Shown here in pieces: positions 31,367 to 37,950 of a stretch of 41,528 bases of DNA. The stretch spans positions 1-41,528 of the forward strand of contig CAMXPV010000034.1 in assembly GCA_947245585.1 (NCBI GenBank), read 5' to 3'. Each line of letters begins with the position of its first letter. Position 1 is the first letter of the stretch. The position numbers and the translations under genes were made by a program. The notes beneath the pieces were generated by a model. That model saw nothing but the letters and a program-made list of their open reading frames with translations, was not told where the DNA came from and searched no databases. The DNA comes from an uncultured Lachnospiraceae bacterium. GTDB lineage: Bacteria > Bacillota > Clostridia > Lachnospirales > Lachnospiraceae.

Positions 31367-31631
31367 AAGTTCGAGTACTTTGCACAGAAGGATTTATTTC
31401 CATTCCATACTGCATCTCAAAATCATAAGTGAGATCATACACCATATCCGCACAGCTGCTGACCTCCTCCGGACATACATCTGCCAAAATCATAATGTCC
31501 ATATCTGATTCCTTTTTATAGTCACCTCTTGCGTAAGAACCAAATAAAATCATTCGGTCAAATCTTTCCCCCAATATCTGAGCAACAGCCTCCCTATAAC
31601 TGGCCAATAAGACAGATAAATTGTCTGGCAT
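31302..31631 (-). CDS. MNT-type nucleotidyltransferase domain protein
   Basis: About 109 residues, a minimal nucleotidyltransferase of the MNT family. The active-site motif is MILFGSYARGDYKKESDMDIMI (GS-x-AR-G and D-x-D, near 24-45; shown as GSYARGDYKKESDMDIM). These proteins are antitoxins or AMPylators that silence HEPN ribonuclease toxins, and usually sit before a HEPN gene. The start at 31631 gives a family-like N-terminus; a frame extension to 31670 adds 13 basic residues but has no ribosome binding site. Its HEPN partner downstream is truncated, so it may be without target or act on another HEPN. Confidence 0.85.
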   Translation of the reverse strand: MPDNLSVLLASYREAVAQILGERFDRMILFGSYARGDYKKESDMDIMILADVCPEEVSSCADMVYDLTYDFEMQYGMEINPSVQSTRTYEKWRKVYPFFVNIEKDGVLV

Positions 31632-31706
31632 ATTTCTTCTCACCCACCTTTTTGATGCTTTTGCGCTCATTATATCATGGCATCATTTGAATATCCATAA
31701 TAATTA

Positions 31707-31735
31707 TTGATAAACAAAGAGCAAACCGCTAAAAT
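31707..31735 (+). promoter_or_regulatory. promoter of the lipoprotein gene
   Basis: TTGATA (31707-31712) and TAAAAT (31730-31735) are 17 bases apart, 58 bases before the ATG at 31793. It lies just outside the 5' end of the divergent nucleotidyltransferase gene. Confidence 0.7.
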
Positions 31736-31792
31736 AAGCGTATGCAGATGGCCACTACAGACTGCCTGCTATCAAAAGGAAAGGACTTACTC

Positions 31793-32854
31793 ATGAGCCA
31801 AAGATTACTAAAGCACAAAATAGAGAAGCACATCTTATTTTCATACATATTCACCCTGTATCTGCTGTTTTTCTGTGGTATACTCACAGCCTGCGGCACA
31901 GATGCCCCGCTCCCAAGCGCCGAACATCTGCGCGCCTTTGAGCAGATCCTGGATATCGAAGGAGCCGGTTTCTCCCCTGTGCCTGCCGAAACCATCCCCA
32001 AAAATCCTTATCCGGACTTAAGCGTCCCCACCTATGTCACAAAAGTGGAGGATACCTGGTTTCTCGTGGACTGCTATCACGACCAGATTATCTACCACGA
32101 CAATCTCTCCGATCCACTGACCGACTGGCAGGTGCTGACCGATGAGATCGACAAGGGACACACCATCGCCAGCGACGGTATGGTGTATCTGGTGGACGAC
32201 ACAGAGGGAAACCGCATCCTCGTCTTTGAAAAAAAAGAAGGCGTTTTCTACCACACACAGACACTGGATGCCGTCGGAAACCGCCCTCACTATATTCTCT
32301 ATGATGCCCCCACGGACACTTTCTATGTATGGAGCTCCATGAGCGGCGAAATGTATCTGTGCCGCCACGATCCTGACAGCCCACAGATGTACCTCACCGA
32401 GATCCGCAAAATAGAAAGCCTTGCGGACACCTACGTGCGCTCCTTCACCATCGACGGCGAAGACATCTATTTCGTCTCAGGCATCCCCGGCTCTCCCGCT
32501 ATCCTGCGGGCGGATCTGTCCACCTTTGCCATAGAGGAAACCTATCCCGTGCCGGATGCCATGGCAGGCATGGTTCAACTCACCATCGCAAAGGGAAGCT
32601 GCTACCTCACCATCTCCACGGATATTGCAGGCAATCAGGATGCCGCCACCATGGTACGCACAGAAGACCTGTCGCAGCTCACAGAGGGAGCTTACGAGGA
32701 CGTCTACGCGAACTTCATCGGCGGCGGCACCCCTTATTACATTACCTTTATAGATAACAGCTATTATTTAACAGAACACCGCATTCCAGGCCATGCTGTC
32801 TGGAAATTCGACGTCACTGAAAACGGCATTTCCCACGTAGAAGCTATTTACTGA
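31793..32854 (+). CDS. secreted lipoprotein, propeller-like
   Basis: A 353-residue lipoprotein. The signal peptide runs from residue 1 to about 32 and ends in the lipobox LTAC, so the cysteine is lipid-modified and the protein is held on the outer face of the membrane. The rest is made of repeated beta units such as TWFLVDCYHDQIIYHD, GMVYLVDDTEGNRILVFEK and EDIYFVSGIPGSPAILRAD, as in a 6- or 7-bladed propeller. No catalytic motif is visible; a binding or sensing role is likely but unproven. AAGGA lies 7 bases before the ATG. It ends 8 bases from the convergent NhaC gene. Confidence 0.85.
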   Translation: MSQRLLKHKIEKHILFSYIFTLYLLFFCGILTACGTDAPLPSAEHLRAFEQILDIEGAGFSPVPAETIPKNPYPDLSVPTYVTKVEDTWFLVDCYHDQIIYHDNLSDPLTDWQVLTDEIDKGHTIASDGMVYLVDDTEGNRILVFEKKEGVFYHTQTLDAVGNRPHYILYDAPTDTFYVWSSMSGEMYLCRHDPDSPQMYLTEIRKIESLADTYVRSFTIDGEDIYFVSGIPGSPAILRADLSTFAIEETYPVPDAMAGMVQLTIAKGSCYLTISTDIAGNQDAATMVRTEDLSQLTEGAYEDVYANFIGGGTPYYITFIDNSYYLTEHRIPGHAVWKFDVTENGISHVEAIY

Positions 32855-32862
32855 CACTTCTG

Positions 32863-34485
32863 TCATCTTTCTTCCAGCCTTCCACTGATATTCCTTATCG
32901 CAAACAATGCCGCCAACATCAGCACAATGCCTACCGGCAGTGCAATCCATGCGCTCTGCGCAAAACCGGCCACGATATAAGTGACAAAGGAAATCGCCGC
33001 CGCCAAAACCGCATAGGGTAACTGTGTTGTGACGTGATTCACATGCTCGCACTGGGCCCCCGCGGAGGCCATGATCGTGGTGTCGGAGATCGGAGAACAG
33101 TGGTCGCCGCAAACCGCGCCCGCCATACAGGCAGAGATAGAAATAATCATCAAATTCGGGTTGCTGTTCTGGAATACTGCCACCACAATGGGAATCAAAA
33201 TGCCGAATGTCCCCCATGATGTGCCCGTCGCAAAGGCAAGCAGACATCCCACCACGAAAATAATCGCCGGCAGGAAATTTAAGAGTGCGCCCGCACTGGA
33301 TTCTACCAACCCTGCCACATAAAGATCCGCACCCAGACTGTCCGTCATCGCCTTGAGCGTCCAGGCAAAAGTCAAAATCAGGATAGCGGGCACCATCGCC
33401 CGAAATCCCTCCGGAATGCAGTCCATGCAATCCTTAAAGGAAAGCACCCTGCGAATCTGATAGAGTACGATCGTAATCACCAGACCAAAGAAGCTGCCAA
33501 GAGTCAGGCCCAGAGAAGCGTCGGAATTGGAGAAAGCCGTCACAAAATCCGCGCCCTCAAAGAAACCGCCCGTATAAATCATCCCGATCACACAGCAGAT
33601 AATCAGCGCGATAATGGGAATCAAAAGATCAATCACGCCGCCCTTCGCACTGATTTTCTCCTCCTTCACGTTCTCGTAAGGCCGTCCCGGCGTGGTGTAG
33701 AGATCGCCCTTCTGCGCATTCTGTTCATGCACCCTCATCTTGCCAAACTCCGTCTTCATCAGCACCATGCCCACCATCATGACAATCGTCAGGATCGCAT
33801 AAAAATTATAGGGAATCGCCCGGATAAAGATGGAAAACCCATCCTCGCCCTCCACAAATCCAGTCACTGCCGCCGCCCAGGAAGAAATCGGCGCGATGAT
33901 ACACACCGGTGCCGCCGTAGCGTCGATCAGATAGGCCAGTTTTGCGCGGGAAACTTTAAACTTGTCCGTCACAGGGCGCATCACGCTCCCCACCGTCAGG
34001 CAGTTAAAATAATCGTCGATAAAAATGAGCACACCCAGTAAGATTGTGGCAAGCTGCGCGCCCACCCGGTTTTTGATCTTACTCGCCGCAAACTGCCCGA
34101 AAGCCGCCGATCCGCCCGCCTTGTTCATCAGACTGACCATAGCCCCCAGAATGACAAGGAACACCAAAATACCCACATTGTAACTGTCGGATAAAACGCC
34201 GATGATGCCGTCCACAAAAATATGGGTGACCGTCATCTCAAACTGAAATCCGGAATACAGCAGCGCACCCATTAAAATACCGACAAACAGGGAACTGTAA
34301 ACCTCCTTCGTGATCAGCGCAAGCCCGATTGCCACAACAGCCGGGACAAGCGCCCAAAAAGTCGCGTGAAGAGCCGGCACATACTCAACCTCCTCCTCCG
34401 CGGCAAACACGGTCGTGGAAAATGTAAGCGCCATCAAGAGTACCGTGGGCAAAAGCATCTTCCACCTTTTTTTCATTTGTTTCAT
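32863..34485 (-). CDS. Na+/H+ antiporter NhaC-family transporter
   Basis: About 540 residues, with an N-terminal signal-like stretch (MLLPTVLLMALTFSTTVFAA) and about 12 membrane helices. NhaC-type signatures are VFLVILGAMVSLMNKAGG, LIFIDDYFNCLTVGSVMRPV, LIDATAAPVCIIAPISSW, GTSWGTFGILIPIVVAV and AGAVCGDHCSPISDTTIM. Members carry sodium/proton, or lysine, methionine, tyrosine or malate/lactate. The start at 34485 lies 8 bases after GGAG; an overlapping ATG at 34491 forms ATGA with the stop of the short ORF upstream and may be used by coupling. Its leader carries a palindrome and a terminator. The lysine-rich upstream ORF hints at lysine, by inference only. Confidence 0.93.
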   Translation of the reverse strand: MKQMKKRWKMLLPTVLLMALTFSTTVFAAEEEVEYVPALHATFWALVPAVVAIGLALITKEVYSSLFVGILMGALLYSGFQFEMTVTHIFVDGIIGVLSDSYNVGILVFLVILGAMVSLMNKAGGSAAFGQFAASKIKNRVGAQLATILLGVLIFIDDYFNCLTVGSVMRPVTDKFKVSRAKLAYLIDATAAPVCIIAPISSWAAAVTGFVEGEDGFSIFIRAIPYNFYAILTIVMMVGMVLMKTEFGKMRVHEQNAQKGDLYTTPGRPYENVKEEKISAKGGVIDLLIPIIALIICCVIGMIYTGGFFEGADFVTAFSNSDASLGLTLGSFFGLVITIVLYQIRRVLSFKDCMDCIPEGFRAMVPAILILTFAWTLKAMTDSLGADLYVAGLVESSAGALLNFLPAIIFVVGCLLAFATGTSWGTFGILIPIVVAVFQNSNPNLMIISISACMAGAVCGDHCSPISDTTIMASAGAQCEHVNHVTTQLPYAVLAAAISFVTYIVAGFAQSAWIALPVGIVLMLAALFAIRNISGRLEER

Positions 34486-34487
34486 AC

Positions 34488-34589
34488 TCATTTCTCCTTC
34501 TTCTTAAAGATTATGAAAAAACCACAGATACGCCGCCCTATCGCCACGCATTTGTGGTATTTTGCTCTCTTCGCTTTGATTTGGGCCAT
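34488..34589 (-). CDS. short basic ORF in the antiporter leader (33 codons)
   Basis: Starts ATG at 34589 after AGAGGG and ends in TGA at 34488-34490, which overlaps the antiporter start codon as ATGA. It encodes a strongly basic peptide beginning MAQIKAKRAKYHKC and ending FFIIFKKKEK: 8 Lys and 3 Arg in 33 codons. The leader terminator lies inside it. It could be an attenuator leader peptide for a basic amino acid transporter. The basic composition may also follow from A-rich flanking sequence, so function is uncertain. Confidence 0.4.
   Translation of the reverse strand: MAQIKAKRAKYHKCVAIGRRICGFFIIFKKKEK
34514..34558 (-). terminator. terminator in the antiporter leader
   Basis: On the minus strand ACCACA (34558-34553) pairs with TGTGGT (34526-34521), with inner ATGCG/CGTAT pairs, followed by six T (TGTGGTTTTTTCAT). 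Only 22-29 bases separate it from the antiporter start, too few for a promoter, so the antiporter must be read through it: a regulated terminator is likely. It also can end transcripts from the ABC operon. Confidence 0.75.
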
Positions 34590-34606
34590 GATCGCCCTCT
34601 TTTGAC

Positions 34607-34659
34607 CTGAGTAAAATAAAGTATGACTTTATTTTACTCAGATTTCAAAAAACTGTCAA
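34607..34659 (-). promoter_or_regulatory. antiporter promoter with perfect 15-bp palindrome over -10
   Basis: On the minus strand TTGACA (34654-34659) and TAAAAT (34631-34636) are 17 bases apart. The -10 lies in the palindrome CTGAGTAAAATAAAG / CTTTATTTTACTCAG (34607-34621 and 34627-34641, 5-base centre), which extends past the expected start at about 34624. This is a repressor-type operator or a 5'-terminal hairpin. The -35 overlaps the stop of the ABC permease gene. Confidence 0.7.
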
Positions 34660-35450
34660 GTTCTCGCTCCCATCAGATTCCCGGATGCGTACCGCTTAAG
34701 CCCCCTGTAAAACACCGCCACGGAGCTCCCAGCAAGCAAAGCGGTATATCCCAGCACCGTCAAAAGCATCCCCGCGTCAAAGCGGGCCAATACATGCACG
34801 GGATGCCAGACCGCCATCCCCACCGGAATGATAAAATAGAGCAAAAACCGGGAAAGACCCTGAAAAATCCCATCCGGGTAGGTGGCAAAACTCACCATCC
34901 CCATAACCGTCTGGTTTTCCAGTATATCCATCCGCAGAAACCAGAAGGACAGGCTTCCCAAAAGCAGGGAAAAAGCGGTAAAAACCACCGTTCCCGTCAC
35001 AAGAAACAGCGCCGCCAAAATCCATTCCCGCAAGCCCAATCTGCAAAATGCCATCAAAATAATACCGTACAGAAGATCCCCGATCGCCGAAATTCGGATG
35101 GAAGAGGTAATCACGCTGATCAGTACATTCTTTGGCTGCACCAGGTAGGCATCCAGTTTTCCTTTGATAACCAACTCCGGCAGGGAAAAGGCCCTCGCAA
35201 ACAGGATATGGGACAGGCCGTAAGATGCCGCCGTCAATCCCCACAGCATCATAATTTCCCGAAACGTATATCCCCCCACATCCTCCCGAAGCCGAAACAA
35301 AATAAACCACTGTACCAAAATGGACGCGTTATTCAGTATCATAAAACTGATATTCGTCAGAAAAGTAACCTTATTCACCATCTCCCGCATGATGTTATAC
35401 TTTACGGAAAGCAGACACACCCGCAGTTGATTCTTAACCGCCGTTGACAT
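34656..35450 (-). CDS. ABC-2 type exporter permease, second subunit
   Basis: A 264-residue permease of the PF06182 (ABC2_membrane_6) type with six helices. Segments such as KYNIMREMVNKVTFLTNIS and ARAFSLPELVIKGKLDAYLVQPKN, with the cytoplasmic loop LPELVIKGKLD, are typical of these exporters. Its first 17 bases overlap the end of the previous permease gene, which shows tight operon structure. It works as a pair with that permease and the ATPase; the cargo is unknown. Confidence 0.9.
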   Translation of the reverse strand: MSTAVKNQLRVCLLSVKYNIMREMVNKVTFLTNISFMILNNASILVQWFILFRLREDVGGYTFREIMMLWGLTAASYGLSHILFARAFSLPELVIKGKLDAYLVQPKNVLISVITSSIRISAIGDLLYGIILMAFCRLGLREWILAALFLVTGTVVFTAFSLLLGSLSFWFLRMDILENQTVMGMVSFATYPDGIFQGLSRFLLYFIIPVGMAVWHPVHVLARFDAGMLLTVLGYTALLAGSSVAVFYRGLKRYASGNLMGART

Positions 35451-36225
35451 AGAGTTTCTTTACCCCCTTCCTGTAAACCAAAAGCATCACACCGCATCCG
35501 CCCACCAGATAAAGCAGCTGTGCCGCCAAAATCTCCACACATTTCTCCGGACTGAAATCCACAATCAGCTTGGCCGGTCCATAACACACCGTATAGATCG
35601 GCGTTAATTTAAATAACGGTTGTAATATTTCTGGGAAAATTTCAATCGGAAAAATCGTCCCCACCACCAGAATCACCTTGTCATACAGCCACTGAAAGGG
35701 CGTTGTGTCCTCAATCCAAAAGGAAAACAGACTGATACACAGCTTAAATACGGCGTTGATGGTGAGTCCCAAAATCACGCAGAGCGCCATTACCGGAACC
35801 TCCCGCAGCCCAAACTTTGGCAGCGGCCCCACCATCACCATGCCGATCACCGCCGCAAACACGGCGTACATGGGAAGCCGGATGCTCCACTCGCCGGTAT
35901 ATTTTGTCAGAATATACAGCGTGTAATGATAGGGCTTATTGATCCGGTAGGCGATATCGCCGCTTCGGATATCCCCCGCCACCTCATTTGCCACCGAAGC
36001 CACATTGGAGCCGAACCAGATCATTTCCGTCATCATCACATACCAGATCATCTGCTCCTTTGTGTAACCGGCAATCCGCTCCCCCGGCATCCGATACATG
36101 TATTCCCAGAGCTTCACAAAAATATAGATAAAGACAAAATAACTGAAAAAGCCCATGGCTACATTCGCTGCATACTGTAAATTTTCCATCAAAACAGATT
36201 TGTAAATAACCCTATACTTTCTCAT
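35434..36225 (-). CDS. ABC-2 type exporter permease, first subunit
   Basis: A 263-residue permease of the same PF06182 type with six membrane helices. Recognisable parts are MGFFSYFVFIYIFVKLWEYMY, EMIWFGSNVASVANEVAGDIRSGDIAYRINKP (seen as EVAGDIRSGDIAYRINKPYH), and LVVGTIFPIEIFPEILQ. The start at 36225 has GGAGG 5 bases upstream; the frame extends five codons further but the ribosome binding site then falls inside. It starts 35 bases after the ATPase gene. Known members export lipids, peptides or drugs. Confidence 0.9.
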   Translation of the reverse strand: MRKYRVIYKSVLMENLQYAANVAMGFFSYFVFIYIFVKLWEYMYRMPGERIAGYTKEQMIWYVMMTEMIWFGSNVASVANEVAGDIRSGDIAYRINKPYHYTLYILTKYTGEWSIRLPMYAVFAAVIGMVMVGPLPKFGLREVPVMALCVILGLTINAVFKLCISLFSFWIEDTTPFQWLYDKVILVVGTIFPIEIFPEILQPLFKLTPIYTVCYGPAKLIVDFSPEKCVEILAAQLLYLVGGCGVMLLVYRKGVKKLYVNGG

Positions 36226-36260
36226 ACCACCCTCCTGCATTCTGGCCGCCGGACTGATTT

Positions 36261-37073
36261 TCAGCCAACTGCCGTCAGTTCTTTTGCCTTGTAAATTTCC
36301 GTGATAATCTCCTCCAAAGAGTGATCCGGATAGTGATGTTTTAAATGCTCCACGGAATCATCCAACACGATCTGTCCGTCGTTTACAATGATAATGCGCC
36401 TGCAGAGCTTCTCAATATCCCCTACGTCATGACTGGTCAGAAAGATGGTGGTATGCTCCTCCCGGTTCATCTGCCGGATCAGTTCCCGGACAGTTTCCTT
36501 TACCACCGGGTCTAAGCCGATCGTCGGCTCATCCAGGAAAAGCACCTTTGGCCGATGGAGCAGCGAAGCCACAATCTCACAGCGGATGCGCTGTCCAAGC
36601 GACAGATTCCGCACCGGCGTATTGATAAAATCCCCCAGGCCAAACCGATTTGAAAGCTCGTCAATCCGTATTTCCGTCTCCTTTTCCGAAAGATCATAGA
36701 TTGCCCCGAAAAACCGGAAATTGTCATAAGGAGTTAAATGCGTCCAGAGCTGCTCTTTCTGGCCAAACACCGTTCCGATTCCATAGGCTAGCTGTCTGCG
36801 CTTTTTCGTGGGATCCATGCCTAGCACCTTTGCACACCCGCCGTCAGGATAGAGAATCCCCGTCAGCATCTTGATCGTCGTGCTCTTCCCCGCGCCGTTT
36901 GGCCCGATAAAGGCAAGCACTTCTCCCTCCTCCACAACAAAGGAAACGTCCTTCACCGCCCGGATCTCCTCTGTCTGCGGATGCAAAATGGCCTTGATGC
37001 TGCCCTTCATCCCCTTTTCCTTCCGTTTCACCCGGAATGTCTTCGATAAATGTTCCACCTTGATTGCCTGCAT
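36261..37073 (-). CDS. ABC exporter ATP-binding protein
   Basis: A 270-residue nucleotide-binding subunit. Walker A is GPNGAGKST (57-65), the signature is LSLGQRIRCE (157-166), Walker B is VLFLDEP (177-183), and the switch histidine is in LTSHDVGDIEK (near 215). Its order before two PF06182 permeases makes an exporter complex, ATPase-permease-permease. GGAGG lies 6 bases before the ATG. The transcript begins near 37325 after a TTGACA-17-TATTCT promoter and passes a leader with a 25-codon peptide and a structured region, so expression is probably conditional. Confidence 0.95.
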   Translation of the reverse strand: MQAIKVEHLSKTFRVKRKEKGMKGSIKAILHPQTEEIRAVKDVSFVVEEGEVLAFIGPNGAGKSTTIKMLTGILYPDGGCAKVLGMDPTKKRRQLAYGIGTVFGQKEQLWTHLTPYDNFRFFGAIYDLSEKETEIRIDELSNRFGLGDFINTPVRNLSLGQRIRCEIVASLLHRPKVLFLDEPTIGLDPVVKETVRELIRQMNREEHTTIFLTSHDVGDIEKLCRRIIIVNDGQIVLDDSVEHLKHHYPDHSLEEIITEIYKAKELTAVG

Positions 37074-37135
37074 AACTGTCCTCCCCTAAACGTAAAGAGA
37101 ACCGCCTGTTCCATACACCCTCGTGTACTTCCCAT
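37028..37135 (-). CDS. second short ORF of the exporter leader, overlapping the ATPase gene
   Basis: A 35-codon frame beginning MGSTRGCMEQAVLF at 37135, with AGGAG exactly 6 bases before the ATG, and ending inside the ATPase gene in another frame. Its ribosome binding site lies in the left arm of the third leader hairpin (37097-37144), so its translation would depend on whether that hairpin opens. It may be real, or a chance frame created by the AGGAGAACC repeat. Confidence 0.3.
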   Translation of the reverse strand: MGSTRGCMEQAVLFTFRGGQLCRQSRWNIYRRHSG

Positions 37136-37227
37136 GCGGTTCTCCTATGCTAAATCCTGATCCCCGCATAGCCAAATAAGACTTTCCGTCTTACGGCCAT
37201 GCGCTTGTCGGCTTTTCGCCGCCCTCA
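37097..37227 (-). promoter_or_regulatory. structured leader RNA of the ABC exporter
   Basis: Three hairpins follow the leader peptide stop on the minus strand. The first is CGGC-GAAAA-GCCG (37209-37221). The second, 37165-37203, pairs CGCAT with ATGCG, GCC with GGC and GTAAGAC with GTCTTAT around GGAAA. The third, 37097-37144, pairs GAGAACCGC with GCGGTTCTC and has an inner TACAC/GTGTA stem; it is followed by TTTACGTTT and can also pair with AGGAGAACC at the leader peptide's ribosome binding site. No Rfam family was recognised. Confidence 0.6.
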
Positions 37228-37302
37228 GGCTGTGACCGTAATCTGAAAAATCTGCTGAATGCCCATAATGACCATAATTCGGGGTAAATTACTGTTAAAC
37301 AT
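37225..37302 (-). CDS. 25-codon leader peptide upstream of the ABC exporter
   Basis: Starts ATG at 37302, 6 bases after GAGGAG, and ends TGA at 37225-37227. The peptide begins MFNSNLPRIMVIMGIQQIF and ends QITVTA; it is hydrophobic and uncharged apart from one Arg. It is the first ORF of the transcript, and sits before the structured RNA of the exporter. Ribosome stalling leaders of antibiotic-resistance genes have similar hydrophobic short peptides (for example with IFVI in ErmCL), so drug- or peptide-dependent stalling is a reasonable idea, not shown. Confidence 0.6.
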   Translation of the reverse strand: MFNSNLPRIMVIMGIQQIFQITVTA

Positions 37303-37331
37303 ATCTGGTTCTCCTCTTTGAATTTTCAGAT

Positions 37332-37360
37332 AGAATAGCACAGTCTTTCAAATCTGTCAA
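37332..37360 (-). promoter_or_regulatory. promoter of the ABC exporter operon
   Basis: TTGACA (37355-37360) and TATTCT (37332-37337) on the minus strand, 17 bases apart. Transcription should start near 37325, leaving a leader of about 250 bases before the ATPase gene. Confidence 0.8.
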
Positions 37361-37446
37361 ACATTATTTTCAGAAAAAAATGATCTTTTTGTTTTTTATA
37401 GTATATCGCAAAAAGTCATACATATTAACAAGTTTTTATTTTACAA

Positions 37447-37480
37447 AATAAAAACTGCCGCACCGTTCCCGATGCGACAG
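37447..37480 (-). terminator. terminator after the PH-like protein gene
   Basis: On the minus strand CTGTCGCA (37480-37473) pairs with TGCGGCAG (37462-37455, one G-U pair), followed by TTTTTATTTT. The next 26 bases (37434-37456 region) are an AGTTTTTATTTT/AAAATAAAAACT near-perfect palindrome that adds a second T-rich stem. Confidence 0.85.
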
Positions 37481-37498
37481 CCCCTATGTACTCACTAC

Positions 37499-37879
37499 TT
37501 ACAGTCTCGCTTTCCCCCGCAGATACTCAATCCACTCTTTTCTCTTCATGACAGAGCATTTGTGCTTCACGGTCTTCCCGTTTTCGGGATTCTGGCAGAT
37601 CACCATAATACCCGTGGGAATGATCGGAATCAGCCCGCCCACATTGACCAGTTTCAACTCCTTAATATCGCTGTACTTCACGGAAAAGTTGCTTGCGCCA
37701 AGCAGGCCGCCGACAAAAATAAACTTTTCATTGGTAAAGAAAAAATTGCCTCTCGTCTGGGACATAAACTCCCACAAATCGCCCTTTGTATGTTCGACAA
37801 TGTGGTCGTCCTCGCTCATATACTCCGCCTCTTTCAGAGACGTCTCCCACTTGTTTACCGCAGCTGCATCCAATTTCAT
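37499..37879 (-). CDS. PH-like domain protein of unknown function
   Basis: A 126-residue soluble protein made mostly of beta strands. The pattern TRGNFFFTNEKFIFVGG, FSVKYSDIKELKLVN and a C-terminal helix KRKEWIEYLRGKARL is that of bacterial PH (GRAM/YokE-like) domains. No catalytic residues are seen. The start has AAGGATGGAAAGGAC upstream. A single gene between carB and the exporter leader, with its own terminator. Functions of such small PH proteins are not known. Confidence 0.75.
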   Translation of the reverse strand: MKLDAAAVNKWETSLKEAEYMSEDDHIVEHTKGDLWEFMSQTRGNFFFTNEKFIFVGGLLGASNFSVKYSDIKELKLVNVGGLIPIIPTGIMVICQNPENGKTVKHKCSVMKRKEWIEYLRGKARL

Positions 37880-37950
37880 GTCCTTTCCATCCTTTCACAC
37901 ATATTTTTTCAATTCATAGTAGCACATTTGAAAACGGAATTCCACTGTTT

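Noticed and set aside
34607..34641. Terminator of the ABC exporter operon
   Set aside because: The palindrome has no T-run and overlaps a -10 box; the true terminator for both is probably at 34514-34558.
37097..37227. Group II intron fragment or T-box in the exporter leader
   Set aside because: The AACCGCATGGG...GCGGTTCTC stem recalls intron domains, but domain V and a reverse transcriptase are absent; no GGTGGNACCGCG T-box core is present.
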